This document shows, piece after piece, positions 9,736 to 18,880 of a stretch of 64,000 nucleotides of DNA. The DNA is from Bradyrhizobium sp. 186. GTDB lineage: Bacteria > Pseudomonadota > Alphaproteobacteria > Rhizobiales > Xanthobacteraceae. How positions within the stretch are numbered: position 1 is the first letter of the stretch; the number at the start of each line of letters is the position of its first letter. Location: assembly GCF_023101685.1 (NCBI RefSeq), contig NZ_CP082164.1, positions 5,828,001-5,892,000 of the forward strand, in the 5' to 3' direction. Under the pieces are notes generated by a model. It worked only from the letters and a program-made list of their open reading frames with translations, did not search any database and was not told where the DNA came from. A program made the translations under genes and the position numbers.

Positions 9736-10830
9736 TCATGAAGCCCGCTCGAGATCCGACTTGAGTGCAACCAGGAAGCGCGCGGCTTCGCCGCCCGTCA
9801 CAACACGATGGTCGAAGGTGAGCGACAACGGCAAAAGGTGCCTGACCGCGAGCTGGCCCCGATGCGCGACCGCTCGTTCCGAGATTCGGCCTGCACCTAC
9901 GATTGCCGCCTGCGGCGGCACGATGATCAGATTGGCAAACCGGCCTCCGATCATTCCGAAATTCGACAGCGTGATCGTGGCGCCGCGCAGTTCTTCCGAA
10001 GGTATTGCGCGCGCGATGGCGTCCGCCCGCAGACGATCGAGGCCGGCCCGCAAGTCGGATACCTCGCGCGCGGCAACATTGCGCAGCACGGGAACAATCA
10101 GGCCACCCTCGGTATCGACGGCGATGCCGAGATCGACGCGGTCGATCAGCCGCCGTTCTCCCGTACCTGAATTGTACCAGGCATTGAGCGCGGGGGCGGA
10201 TTTGCAGGCGGCAGCGATCGCCCGCGCGAGGCGGATCGTCACGTCCTCGCCCTGCCGCCAATCGTCGATGTCGGCTTCGTCGGTGACAGTGGCGGGGACG
10301 ATCTCGGCATGGGATGCCGCCATGCGTTGCGCCATCGCGCGCCGCATCCCGCGCAGCGGCTCGGCAGGTCCCGTGTCGGACGTGCCCTTCGCAGCCCGCT
10401 CGACATCGGCCCGCGTAATGGTACCGCCGGGACCAGTGCCCTCGACGAGCTCGAGCGCGACGCCGAGCTTTTGCGCCAGCGCGCGTACCGCGGGGAACAC
10501 CTGCGGTCCGGCCGGTTGTGCAGTAGCGATCGTTGCCGCCCGCGCGGCCTCGTCGCCGCCGAGCTCGCCAACGATGGTGCCCGTGTCCTGTTCGGCGCCC
10601 TCGGCAAATTCGACGAGCGGCATGCCGACCTTCACGATATCGCCCTTGGTGCCAAACACGCGCGCGATGCGCCCGCTCGACGGCGACGGGATCTCGACGA
10701 CCGCTTTGTCGGTCTCGACGGAAAGGAGCGGCTGATCGGTGACGACGTGATCGCCTTCGCCGACATACCAGCTAACGATCTCCGCCTCCTCAAGCCCCTC
10801 TCCAAGATCCGGGAGCGTGAACTGGTGCAT
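9736..10830 (-). CDS. 2-oxoacid dehydrogenase E2 (dihydrolipoamide acyltransferase)
   Basis: A 364-residue E2 core subunit. The N-terminal lipoyl domain (1-80) carries the lipoyl lysine in VETDKAVVEIP. A peripheral-subunit-binding domain follows (about 118-155: FPAVRALAQKLGVAL) and then the catalytic acyltransferase domain ending with FDHRVVTGGEAARFL. In the classical DHRxxDG motif the second Asp is Thr here, a variant worth noting. ATG 10830 is chosen so that the protein begins at the lipoyl domain (MHQFTLPDLGEG); a TTG at 10851 is possible. It ends the E1alpha-E1beta-E2 operon. Substrate (pyruvate, branched-chain or acetoin-like) is not decidable. Confidence 0.88.
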   Translation of the reverse strand: MHQFTLPDLGEGLEEAEIVSWYVGEGDHVVTDQPLLSVETDKAVVEIPSPSSGRIARVFGTKGDIVKVGMPLVEFAEGAEQDTGTIVGELGGDEAARAATIATAQPAGPQVFPAVRALAQKLGVALELVEGTGPGGTITRADVERAAKGTSDTGPAEPLRGMRRAMAQRMAASHAEIVPATVTDEADIDDWRQGEDVTIRLARAIAAACKSAPALNAWYNSGTGERRLIDRVDLGIAVDTEGGLIVPVLRNVAAREVSDLRAGLDRLRADAIARAIPSEELRGATITLSNFGMIGGRFANLIIVPPQAAIVGAGRISERAVAHRGQLAVRHLLPLSLTFDHRVVTGGEAARFLVALKSDLERAS

Positions 10831-10852
10831 GGGCCAAAGATTCCATTGCAAT

Positions 10853-11833
10853 CTAGCTGAACTGGCAGACCTTGCGGGCGGCGGTCACGATGCGTTCGAC
10901 CGAAGGCATATAATATTGCTCGAGGCGTGCCATGGGGACGATCGTGTCGTAGCCGGTGACGCGGGTGACAGGCGCAAGCAGCGACGACAAGCGGCGTTCG
11001 GCGATCGTCGCGGCGATCTCGGCGCCAAATCCGCCGGTGCGCGCCGCCTCGTGCACGATCACGCAGCGGCCGGTCTTTGCGACCGAACCGAGCACGGTGT
11101 CTTCATCATAGGGTTTTAACGTCGCGAGATCGATGACCTCGGCGGCGATCCCCTCAGTCGACAGTGCGTCGGCCGCAGCCATGGTCTCCTTGAGCATGGC
11201 GCCCCAGCTGATCAGCGTGAGGTCGCGCCCCTCCCTCAGGACAAAGGCGACATCCAGCGGCAAGGCTTCGCCATTATCCTCGACCTCGCCCTTGGCCGCG
11301 CGGTAGAGGCGCGTCGGCTCCAGAAACACCACGGGATCGGGGTCGCGGATGGCGGCAAGCAGAAGTCCATAGGCGCGTTCCGGCGACGACGGCATGACGA
11401 CGCGCAAGCCGGGAATATGGGCGAGCATCGCCTCGGTGCTTTCGGAATGATGCTCGGGCGCGCGGATGCCGGCCCCGTGCGGCGTGCGCAGTACCATTGG
11501 ACAGGTGAGCCGTCCCTGGGTCCGGTTGCGCAATCGCGACGCATGGTTCACCAACTGGTCGAGGCAGGGGTAAATGAACCCCATGAACTGGATCTCGCCC
11601 ACGGGCTTCAGCCCCTGCGCAGCCATGCCGACGCAGAGCCCGCTGATCAGCAGCTCGGCCAGCGGCGTGTCAAGGACGCGCTCTGCGCCAAAACGCTTCT
11701 GCAGGCCTGCGGTCGCGCGGAAGACGCCGCCATTGACGCCGACATCTTCGCCAAGCACGACAACGTCAGGATCATCCTGCATCGCGCGAGCGAGCGCCAG
11801 ATTGATGGCTTCCACCAACGTTGCCTCAGCCAT
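10853..11833 (-). CDS. 2-oxoacid dehydrogenase E1 component, beta subunit
   Basis: A 326-residue subunit that completes the thiamine-diphosphate site with E1alpha. It begins MAEATLVEAINLALARAM and has the family blocks VVLGEDVGVNGGVFRAT, DTPLAE and RTPHGAGIRAPEHHSES. ATG 11833 overlaps the last 8 bases of the E1alpha gene, so translation is coupled. The PAP-type sequence and lengths match pyruvate or branched-chain 2-oxoacid dehydrogenases of bacterial heterotetrameric type; no lipoamide dehydrogenase (E3) gene is adjacent, so a shared E3 from elsewhere is presumably used. Confidence 0.92.
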   Translation of the reverse strand: MAEATLVEAINLALARAMQDDPDVVVLGEDVGVNGGVFRATAGLQKRFGAERVLDTPLAELLISGLCVGMAAQGLKPVGEIQFMGFIYPCLDQLVNHASRLRNRTQGRLTCPMVLRTPHGAGIRAPEHHSESTEAMLAHIPGLRVVMPSSPERAYGLLLAAIRDPDPVVFLEPTRLYRAAKGEVEDNGEALPLDVAFVLREGRDLTLISWGAMLKETMAAADALSTEGIAAEVIDLATLKPYDEDTVLGSVAKTGRCVIVHEAARTGGFGAEIAATIAERRLSSLLAPVTRVTGYDTIVPMARLEQYYMPSVERIVTAARKVCQFS

Positions 11834-12923
11834 CGTGGTCTCCCGCGAGTTCGCGGCGTTGCGCGGCATAGACCTTGGGCAGATCTGCATAGAGGTGATC
11901 GAACATGGTCTCCGGCCGGCGCGGTGCTGTTGCCAGATAGCGTCCGGCGGCCGCCTCGACACGCTCATGGCATTCGGCCGCGAGCTGCTCCTCATCCCCT
12001 TTGCTCCATATTTTCTGGGCGACGAGATAGGCCCGCAGCCGCGCGATCGGCTCCTCTTTCCAACGCGCCTGGACTTCCTCGGCCGAACGGTAGCGTGCCG
12101 CGTCGTCGGAGGTCGTATGGTCGCCGAGCCGGTAGGTAACCGCCTCGATGAAGCGGGGGCTGTTGGCGTCACGGGCGGCGGCAATGGCCTCTTCAGCCGC
12201 GGCGCGCACCGCCACAACGTCATTCCCGTCGACCTGCTCACCGGTGAAGCCTGCGGCGATCGCCTTTTGTGCCAGCGTTTCGCAAGCCGTCTGCAGACGT
12301 AGCGGCACCGAGATGGCCCATTGATTGTTGGTCACCACAAAAACGACCGGCAATTTGTGCACGCCGGCAAAGTTCATCGCTTCGTAGACGTCGCCTTTCG
12401 AAGTGGCGCCATCGCCGAACAAGCAGACGGCGACGCGCGATTGCTTGCGCAGCTTGAGGGCGTAGGCGACACCGGCAGCATGCGGCGCCTGGGAGCCGAC
12501 CGGAACGCAAAATGGGAAATCGTGAACCGGTCCTGAAAACTGATTGCCGCGCTCGTCGCCGCCCCAGAACAGGAGAATCTCCTCCAGTTTGACGCCACGC
12601 CAGAGCAGCGCACCATTGTCGCGATAGGACGGCAACAACACGTCCTCCTCCCGCATCGCACTGGCTATCCCGACCGATACCGCCTCCTGGCCGAGCGAAA
12701 CGGCATAAGTCCCAAGCCGGCCAGTGCGCTGCAACGCAACAGCCTTTCGATCGAACAGGCGCAACAACACCATCGACCGGTAAAGCGTGACCAGAAGCTT
12801 GGCGTCGGAGGCGAAGGCAGGCAGCGGCCGCTGGATCGAGCCGTCCGGCGCGAGGTAATTGCGACGACGTACCTCGAAGCGCGCGATGACGGGAAGGTCC
12901 TGATTTACCCTTCGGCTGGCCAC
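11826..12923 (-). CDS. 2-oxoacid dehydrogenase E1 component, alpha subunit
   Basis: A 365-residue subunit that binds thiamine diphosphate and decarboxylates the 2-oxoacid. The ThDP/Mg motif is GDGATSKGDVYEAMNFAGV followed by NNQWAIS (about residues 170-205). A phosphorylation-loop-like segment YRLGDHTTSDDAARYRS is conserved. Sequence style is closer to branched-chain and Gram-positive type PdhA than to the homodimeric AceE. It is the first gene of the E1alpha-E1beta-E2 operon; about 180 bases of non-coding DNA separate it from the divergent small gene at 13103. Confidence 0.92.
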   Translation of the reverse strand: MASRRVNQDLPVIARFEVRRRNYLAPDGSIQRPLPAFASDAKLLVTLYRSMVLLRLFDRKAVALQRTGRLGTYAVSLGQEAVSVGIASAMREEDVLLPSYRDNGALLWRGVKLEEILLFWGGDERGNQFSGPVHDFPFCVPVGSQAPHAAGVAYALKLRKQSRVAVCLFGDGATSKGDVYEAMNFAGVHKLPVVFVVTNNQWAISVPLRLQTACETLAQKAIAAGFTGEQVDGNDVVAVRAAAEEAIAAARDANSPRFIEAVTYRLGDHTTSDDAARYRSAEEVQARWKEEPIARLRAYLVAQKIWSKGDEEQLAAECHERVEAAAGRYLATAPRRPETMFDHLYADLPKVYAAQRRELAGDHDG

Positions 12924-13102
12924 GCTCTCACTCCCGGAGCGATTGTGCCTTCTACAAGTCAGTCAGGTGGTGATTGTGCCGACGCGATGCAATACCACCG
13001 GAGGATTAGCTCCAGCGCGCCTGATCGCGCTGCACCGCCACTTTGGTGGCGATCGATCCATACGATCATGGAAACGAGGTCGTAATGGAGGTATAGGAGA
13101 CC

Positions 13103-13321
13103 ATGGCAAGTGGTCAGGTTGTGCTGGTGACAACTGAACCTTTGGGGGGCGGCGCGCCCGTCCGCTCGGTTTTCTTTGTGGCCGAAGAAGATCCGGCAAG
13201 GGCCACCGCGATCATCGCAGCCATGATGGCCCCGAATGAGCGGGTCGAAGCATATGGACCGCTTCCGGAAGTCGCCGTTAAAGCGCTCGGACTAAGACCC
13301 GGCGACTTCACGCACGGCTGA
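13103..13321 (+). CDS. Small conserved-looking protein of unknown function
   Basis: 72 residues, MASGQVVLVTTEPLGGG to GDFTHG. The start has a good ribosome-binding site (GGAGGTATAGGAGACC before ATG). No signal peptide or transmembrane helix is visible. The composition (alternating beta-type V/L segments, AIIAAMMAPNERVEAYGPL) suggests a small folded alpha/beta protein, but I do not recognise the family. The opposite-strand frame is a shadow. It is divergent from the E1alpha operon and convergent with the amidotransferase-like gene. Confidence 0.6.
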   Translation: MASGQVVLVTTEPLGGGAPVRSVFFVAEEDPARATAIIAAMMAPNERVEAYGPLPEVAVKALGLRPGDFTHG

Positions 13322-13429
13322 CGCGCAGTCAACCGCCAGGGATCGCAGCCTCAAGAGCGGTTCGAACGATCGCTCACGATCCCGCCTGCTCATCAAACGG
13401 GGCACGCCTTCCCCGCCGCACGATGCGCG

Positions 13430-14203
13430 CTACGCCGTCGCCCGCTGCCGTGCCAAGAGCGCCTCGCCGAAGGCCTGAAAAATCTTGCGATTGATCGGAT
13501 TGCGCTGTGGGTCGTACTCGGCGTGCCATTGCACGCCGAGCGCGAAGGTCGGAGCCTCCGCGATGCGGATCGCCTCGATGGTGCCGTCCTCGGCGATGCC
13601 TTCGATCAGCACGCGCTTGCCGGGATCGAGGATGCCCTGGCCGTGCAGCGAATTGACCCGGATCCTCTCGCAGCCGAGCAGCTTTGCAAAAGCCCCGCCC
13701 GGCGTGAGATCGACCTCGTGGCGGTCAGCGAAAATCACGGTCGGGTCGGGGTGGATCTCGCCGTTCTCCAGCCGCGGCATCCGATGGTTCATGCGGCCCG
13801 GTATTTCGCGGATTTCGGGGTGCAGCGAGCCGCCGAAGGCGACGTTCATCTCCTGGAGGCCCCGGCAGATGCCGAACAGCGGGATGCCGCGGGCGACGCA
13901 GGCGACCGAGAGCGCCAGCGCGACCTCGTCGCGGTGAATGTCGTAGGGTTCGTGCTTCTCGCAGGGGTCGACGTTGAAGCGGGTCGGGTGCACGTTGGCG
14001 CGGGCGCCGGTAAGGACGATGCCGTCAACGGCATCGAGCAGCGCCGCGATATCGGTGATGTCAGGCGAGCCCGCGAACATCACCGGCAAGCCGCCGGAGA
14101 CCTCGGCCACGGCGCGCAGGTTCCGCTCGCCGACCATCTGGACCTGAAATCGATTCTCAACGCGATGGGCATTCCCGATCACGCCGACGACCGGCTTTCT
14201 CAT
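13430..14203 (-). CDS. Gamma-glutamyl-gamma-aminobutyrate hydrolase family protein (peptidase C26)
   Basis: 257 residues with a class I glutamine-amidotransferase fold. The nucleophile-elbow cysteine is in FGICRGLQEMNVAFGG (Cys about 112), and the catalytic His is in GVQWHAEYDP near the C-terminus. Members such as PuuD release GABA from gamma-glutamyl-GABA in putrescine breakdown; others act on other gamma-glutamyl compounds. No other putrescine genes are nearby, so the substrate is open. The region 14204-14498 upstream (295 bases) shows no gene I can support. Confidence 0.88.
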   Translation of the reverse strand: MRKPVVGVIGNAHRVENRFQVQMVGERNLRAVAEVSGGLPVMFAGSPDITDIAALLDAVDGIVLTGARANVHPTRFNVDPCEKHEPYDIHRDEVALALSVACVARGIPLFGICRGLQEMNVAFGGSLHPEIREIPGRMNHRMPRLENGEIHPDPTVIFADRHEVDLTPGGAFAKLLGCERIRVNSLHGQGILDPGKRVLIEGIAEDGTIEAIRIAEAPTFALGVQWHAEYDPQRNPINRKIFQAFGEALLARQRATA

Positions 14204-14498
14204 CTCCCGTTCCGACCTCCCGCCGAAGAAGATTCTACAAACATGCCCTTCCGATGGAACAAATTCAACCGAAGGGATTGCGGGACGGCAATGCTATTTC
14301 GCGCAAATTCCTGCCCCAAGGGCCGGTGTGGCACCCCGGGCGCCAGCGGCGTTGGCCCAGCGGCTTGGACGAGGGTCGCGCGCGCAAGCCCCGGCCGAGG
14401 CCGCGGACGCCTCAAACCGGCGCGCGCCCCGGCTTGATCCCAGGTGAAATTTCGCGAAAGAGTGCCCTGCCCGCCCGGGCCCGCGAAAAGGAAACGAC

Positions 14499-15632
14499 GT
14501 GATGCCTCCCGCAGATGAACGATCCCGGACCCGCACCGATCTGGCCTGGGCGATTTCGGTCGGCGGCATCGGCGTGGTGATGTTCGCCGCCCTGCTTGTC
14601 TTCACCTGGTATTTTGCCGCCACCCTGCTCCTGCTCTTCGCCGGCATGCTGTTCGGCGTCGCCCTCAACGCGCTGACCAATGCGCTCGGCCACCGCGTTC
14701 ACCTGCCGCATTCCCTACGGCTCGCCATCGTCTGCGTCGCGCTGGCGCTGATGCTGGCGGGCGTCGGCTATCTCGGCGGCGCCACCATCGCCGAGCAGGC
14801 CTCGCTGCTCAGCAAGACCATCAAGTCACAGATCACCAACCTGAAGTCCTTCCTCGATAACCACGGCATCGACACCAGCTTCTTCGATCTCGGCAATGCC
14901 GCGCCGGCCGCCTCCACCGACGCGGGATCGACGCCCTCGCCAAGCCCGGCCTCGCACGGCCAATTGCCGGGCGCCGGCGCGCTCGCCTCCAGCGGCGGGG
15001 CGATCGTGAGCCAGACCTTCAAGCTGCTGCTCGGCACCATCAGCGCCGTCGGCAACGTCTTCATCGTGTTGTTCCTGGGTCTCGCCTTTGCCGCCCAGCC
15101 CAGCATCTATCACGACGGCCTGCTGTTCCTCGCGCCGGCCAGGCATCGCACGCGGGTCACGCTCATCATCGACCGCATCGGCGAGACGCTGGAGCGCTGG
15201 CTGATCGCGCAAATCATCGTCATGCTCGCGGTCGGCGCGGTGACCTGGATCGGGCTCGCCATCATCGGCATCCCCGGCTCGTTCATCCTCGGGATCCAGG
15301 CCGGGCTCCTCGCCTTCATCCCGACCGTCGGCGCCATCATCGCCGGGGTTGTCGTGGTGCTGGCGAGCCTCGCGTCGGGCTGGGTCGCGGCGTTATCCGC
15401 CTTGGTCCTGTTCCTCGGCGTTCACGCGATGGAGAGCTATGTGCTGACGCCGCTGCTCCAGCGCCAGGCGCTGGACATTCCGCCGGCCACGCTGTTCGCG
15501 TTCCAGATCCTGCTCGGCGTTGTGTTTGGAATCTGGGGCCTGGCGCTGGCGCTGCCGTTGGTCGCCATCGCCAAGGTCATGATCGACCACTTCAAGACGT
15601 ATGAGACGACGTTCCGGGCCGAAGCCGCCTGA
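14499..15632 (+). CDS. AI-2E family transporter (PerM/UPF0118)
   Basis: A 377-residue integral membrane protein with about seven or eight helices: two pairs near the N-terminus (25-105), a soluble loop with Pro/Ser-rich sequence (about 125-170), and a C-terminal helix bundle with GIPGSFILGIQAGLLAFIPTVG typical of the family. Family members export diverse solutes or peptides; the AI-2 name does not prove an autoinducer substrate. GTG 14499 directly precedes ATG 14502; AAAAGGAAA serves as ribosome-binding site for either. Confidence 0.88.
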   Translation: MMPPADERSRTRTDLAWAISVGGIGVVMFAALLVFTWYFAATLLLLFAGMLFGVALNALTNALGHRVHLPHSLRLAIVCVALALMLAGVGYLGGATIAEQASLLSKTIKSQITNLKSFLDNHGIDTSFFDLGNAAPAASTDAGSTPSPSPASHGQLPGAGALASSGGAIVSQTFKLLLGTISAVGNVFIVLFLGLAFAAQPSIYHDGLLFLAPARHRTRVTLIIDRIGETLERWLIAQIIVMLAVGAVTWIGLAIIGIPGSFILGIQAGLLAFIPTVGAIIAGVVVVLASLASGWVAALSALVLFLGVHAMESYVLTPLLQRQALDIPPATLFAFQILLGVVFGIWGLALALPLVAIAKVMIDHFKTYETTFRAEAA

Positions 15633-15636
15633 CAGC

Positions 15637-15933
15637 TCAGCTCGTCAGCACGGTCTCGGTGTGCTCGACCTCGGGGGGCGCGGCAAAATACTGGCCGACG
15701 AGACCGCGCCATTCGGCAAAATTCTCCGAGCCGCGGAAATCGACGGTATGGTTTTCCAGCGTCGCCCACTTCACCATCAGCCGGTAGCGTTGTGGCTTCT
15801 CGATCGATTTGTGCAGCTCGAAACCGTGAAAGCCCTTGGAGCGGCCGAAGGCCGCCTTGGCCGCGGCGACGGCCGCCTCGAAGTCCTTCTCGCTGCCCGG
15901 CTTGACGTCGATTTGCGCGATTTCGGTGATCAT
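15637..15933 (-). CDS. Antibiotic biosynthesis monooxygenase (ABM) domain protein
   Basis: 98 residues with a dimeric alpha/beta barrel: MITEIAQIDVKPGSEKDFEAAV starts the first strand and helix, and KWATLENHTVDFRGSENFAEWRGLVG the second. ABM proteins act as small cofactor-free oxygenases or heme-degrading enzymes, or have unknown function. ATG 15933 has GGTGGAAACC directly upstream. It is convergent with the AI-2E transporter gene, the stops being 4 bases apart. Confidence 0.8.
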   Translation of the reverse strand: MITEIAQIDVKPGSEKDFEAAVAAAKAAFGRSKGFHGFELHKSIEKPQRYRLMVKWATLENHTVDFRGSENFAEWRGLVGQYFAAPPEVEHTETVLTS

Positions 15934-15984
15934 CGGTTTCCACCCTTTTTGTTCAATGGGCGTGTCTACCGCAGCCGGGGACAA

Positions 15985-16009
15985 AGAAAAAGGCGCCGGT
16001 ACGGCGCCC
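15985..16009 (-). terminator. Rho-independent terminator (minus strand)
   Basis: On the minus strand GGCGCC (16008-16003) and GGCGCC (15997-15992) form a stem with a GTACC loop followed by TTTTTCTTTG. It ends the transcript of the small membrane protein at 16034 and insulates it from the ABM gene. Confidence 0.8.
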
Positions 16010-16033
16010 TGATCAGCTGAAAATGCGGCGCTC

Positions 16034-16270
16034 TCAGGCGAGCAACAGAACCGTGCCCGCGACGATGAGCGCACAACCGACGAACCATGCGAGCGGCCAG
16101 TAACTGCGACTCTGCGTGTAGCGTCCCTGCGCGCGGCGCTCGCTGATCAGCGCAGTCTCGTATTCATCCGCGGTCGAGAACAGACAGGCGAAGCCGCCGC
16201 GTGCCGAGGCCGCAGCGGCTTCGAGCGAGGTCAGGGCAGCCTGCGGGGTCTGTCGACGGATCGATTCCAT
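16034..16270 (-). CDS. Small membrane protein of unknown function
   Basis: 78 residues, a soluble Ala-rich N-terminal half and one C-terminal transmembrane helix (WFVGCALIVAGTVLLLA) that ends the protein, a tail-anchored layout. It lies 57 bases after the diguanylate cyclase gene on the same strand and directly before a terminator, which supports its being real and possibly cotranscribed. Family not recognised. Confidence 0.5.
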   Translation of the reverse strand: MESIRRQTPQAALTSLEAAAASARGGFACLFSTADEYETALISERRAQGRYTQSRSYWPLAWFVGCALIVAGTVLLLA

Positions 16271-16327
16271 GACCGCAATGGTAGGGATCGAATGGTAAAC
16301 AGGGGCTTACCGCAGGCTTCTTCGCCC

Positions 16328-17548
16328 TCAAGCCGTGGCCGGACGCACCTGCGGCACACCAAGCCGCGCCGCGCTCTGGCGACGCCAGTTCTCCAGCGAC
16401 AGCGGCAGCTCCTCCGCCGCCTCGACGCGGTTGCGACCGCCGCGCTTGGCTTGGTAGAGCGCGGTATCGGCCGAGGCCAGCAGCACCTCGAGCTCGGTGC
16501 CGGCCGGACCGCCGGCCACGCCGATGCTAACGGTGGTGTCGACCGGGCCTTCATCGACCACGACGCCGGAGGTCTCGAACGCCTCGCGCACGCGCTCGGC
16601 AACCAGCACGCCCTCCTCGAGTGAACAGGGCAAGAGGGCTGCGAACTCCTCGCCGCCGATGCGGCCCGACATGTCGGTGAGGCGCAGATTGCTGACGACA
16701 ACGGTCGAGAACAGTTTCAGCATCTCGTCGCCGGCGGGATGACCGAAGCGGTCGTTGATCGACTTGAAGTGATCGATGTCGAAAATCATCACGGTCACCG
16801 GCCGCCCGGCCTTGGCCTCGCGCTCGATCACCCGCGCGCAGGCCTCCGAGAAGCCGCGGCGGTTGAGCATGCCGGTCAGGGGGTCCGTGGACGCGGCAGT
16901 CCGGTGCGCGGTGACGGTGCGCTCCGATACCAGCATGAAGATCACGAACACGGTGCCGACGGCATAGAGCACGAGCTCGACCGCGAACACGGTGACCCAG
17001 ATGCTGCCGGAGAAGCCGGCATCGTTCGGGCGCAAGAAGCTGCCGAGCAGGATCGGCAGCATCAACACGCAGCCGTGCATCACCGGCACGACGAAGGCCG
17101 GCCAGCGCCGTTGCAGGCTCTTGCGCCGTTCGACCCAGAGCTCGCTCGCGGTCAACGCCGCGTAAACGGAGACGATGCCGGCGCCGATGACCATGCGCAG
17201 CATGGACGCCGCGGGATCGAGCAGCGTCACGGCCGCGACCCAGCCAAGCGCGCCGAGCACGAGGCCGGGCCAGTTCGGCTTGCGGCCGTGGAAGACGCGC
17301 GCCGCATTCCACACCATGCCGCAGGCGACGAAGCCGACCGCGTTCAGCGCGAGATAAAGATGCGGCCCCAGATTGTCGCCGGCCGCGGTCCATAGCGCGA
17401 CGGAGGCCGCACCGAGAAGATAGGCGGTGCCCCACCATTTCAGCGCGGGACTGTTCTCCTGCCTGCCGAAAAACACCATCATGGCGCCGAGCAATGCGGC
17501 GATCATGGTGGCCACCAAATAGAGCGTGATGCTATCGAGCGACATCAT
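16328..17548 (-). CDS. Membrane diguanylate cyclase (GGDEF)
   Basis: 406 residues. About six or seven transmembrane helices (residues 8-208) form a sensory membrane domain, followed by a GGDEF domain (about 220-385) with the active-site motif RIGGEEF (GGEEF 298-302). An intact product-inhibition I-site RLTD sits exactly five residues before it (289-292). It should make cyclic di-GMP from two GTP. No EAL domain. The input signal is unknown. GAGGGGG precedes the start at 17548; the second Met is an alternative. Confidence 0.92.
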   Translation of the reverse strand: MMSLDSITLYLVATMIAALLGAMMVFFGRQENSPALKWWGTAYLLGAASVALWTAAGDNLGPHLYLALNAVGFVACGMVWNAARVFHGRKPNWPGLVLGALGWVAAVTLLDPAASMLRMVIGAGIVSVYAALTASELWVERRKSLQRRWPAFVVPVMHGCVLMLPILLGSFLRPNDAGFSGSIWVTVFAVELVLYAVGTVFVIFMLVSERTVTAHRTAASTDPLTGMLNRRGFSEACARVIEREAKAGRPVTVMIFDIDHFKSINDRFGHPAGDEMLKLFSTVVVSNLRLTDMSGRIGGEEFAALLPCSLEEGVLVAERVREAFETSGVVVDEGPVDTTVSIGVAGGPAGTELEVLLASADTALYQAKRGGRNRVEAAEELPLSLENWRRQSAARLGVPQVRPATA

Positions 17549-17709
17549 GTCGGCCCCCTCTTAAACATAGCAGTTACGCGATCGGCCCAGCCGATTTGCG
17601 CGCCCTTCCAAATGCGACGCTATGTCTCGCGAGTTCCATTCAGGTTTTCATGCAAGGCCAAGTTTTCGGGAAACACGTCATCAATTTGCATACAAACGAA
17701 AAACAAAAA

Positions 17710-17729
17710 GGGCGCTGAAATCAGCGCCC
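17710..17729 (-). terminator. Terminator of the rplM-rpsI operon
   Basis: GGGCGCTGA and TCAGCGCCC are exact inverted arms flanked by A5 and T5 runs, so the hairpin works in both directions; on the minus strand it closes the ribosomal protein operon 50 bases after the rpsI stop. Confidence 0.85.
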
Positions 17730-17777
17730 TTTTTCATTTCATTGAAGCCGCTTTTGCGGCGAATGTTACCGAAGCGA

Positions 17778-18254
17778 TTAACGCTTGGAGAACTGGAACG
17801 ACCTGCGCGCCTTGGCCTTGCCGTACTTCTTGCGCTCGACCACGCGGGAGTCGCGGGTGAGGAAGCCGCCCTTCTTGAGCACGGTGCGCAGCTCCGGCTC
17901 GAAATAGGTGAGCGCCTTGGAGATGCCGTGACGCACGGCACCGGCCTGGCCCGACAGGCCGCCGCCGGCGACGGTGCAGATCACGTCGTACTGGCCGGCA
18001 CGCGCGGCCACGACGAACGGCTGCTCGATCATCATGCGCAGCACGGGACGGGCGAAATAGACCTCGACCTCGCGCGCGTTGACCATGACCTTGCCGGCGC
18101 CCGGCTTGATCCAGACGCGGGCGACCGCGTCCTTGCGCTTGCCGGTGGCATAGGCGCGGTTGAACTTGTCGACCTTCTTCTCATGCTTGGGCGCGTCGGG
18201 CGCCGGCGTCTTGAGCTGCGAGAGCTGGTCGAGCGACTGAATGGATTCGGCCAT
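17778..18254 (-). CDS. rpsI: 30S ribosomal protein S9
   Basis: 158 residues including a 30-residue alphaproteobacterial N-terminal extension ([20 protein letters not shown]). Core motifs are [17 protein letters not shown] and the basic C-terminus [16 protein letters not shown], whose tail contacts P-site tRNA. ATG 18254 begins two bases after the rplM stop, the universal L13-S9 operon arrangement. Confidence 0.98.
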   Translation of the reverse strand: MAESIQSLDQLSQLKTPAPDAPKHEKKVDKFNRAYATGKRKDAVARVWIKPGAGKVMVNAREVEVYFARPVLRMMIEQPFVVAARAGQYDVICTVAGGGLSGQAGAVRHGISKALTYFEPELRTVLKKGGFLTRDSRVVERKKYGKAKARRSFQFSKR

Positions 18255-18256
18255 GA

Positions 18257-18721
18257 TTATGCGGCCCTCGTGTTCTTGCGGTTCAACTTGGCGATGTCGA
18301 TCTTCTCGGGCGTCTGCGCCTCGTGCGGATGATCGGCCCCGCCATAGACGCGGAGATTGCCCATCTGGACGCGACCGAGCGGACCACGCGGGATCATGCG
18401 CTCGACGGCCTTCTCGAGCACGCGCTCGGGATGCTTGCCCTCGAGGATCTGGCGCGCGGTGCGCTCCTTGATGTGGCCGACATAGCCAGTGTGCTTGTAG
18501 TAGGTCTTCTGCTCGCGCTTGCGACCGGTAAGGACCGCATGCTGGGCATTGATGATGATGACGTTGTCGCCGCAATCAACGTGCGGCGTGTAGGTCGGGA
18601 GATGCTTGCCGCGCAGGCGCATGGCGACGATGGTGGCGAGACGGCCGACGACCAGACCCTTGGCGTCGATCAGCACCCACTTCTTCGTCACCTCAGCCGG
18701 CTTTGCCGAAAAGGTTTTCAT
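18257..18721 (-). CDS. rplM: 50S ribosomal protein L13
   Basis: 154 residues, with [17 protein letters not shown] at the N-terminus and the signature [19 protein letters not shown]. It is the first gene of the rplM-rpsI operon. The 159 bases upstream (18722-18880) should contain the promoter; I could not identify -35/-10 boxes with confidence. Confidence 0.98.
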   Translation of the reverse strand: MKTFSAKPAEVTKKWVLIDAKGLVVGRLATIVAMRLRGKHLPTYTPHVDCGDNVIIINAQHAVLTGRKREQKTYYKHTGYVGHIKERTARQILEGKHPERVLEKAVERMIPRGPLGRVQMGNLRVYGGADHPHEAQTPEKIDIAKLNRKNTRAA

Positions 18722-18880
18722 GTCAGAGTTTCCGTGGACGGGGAGGCATCGGCGCGAACACCGCGCCGGACTGCGTGGCTTTCTAGAGAAGTGACGCGCG
18801 ACGGTCAATGCTCAGCGGCATAAATTACCTTAGCAAAATCAGTAGCTTAAAAATATGGTGCTATACTACCTGCAAAAAGC

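Noticed and set aside
14254..14502. Plus-strand 82-codon frame before the AI-2E transporter
   Set aside because: No ribosome-binding site, Arg/Pro-rich, and it ends inside the real gene start.
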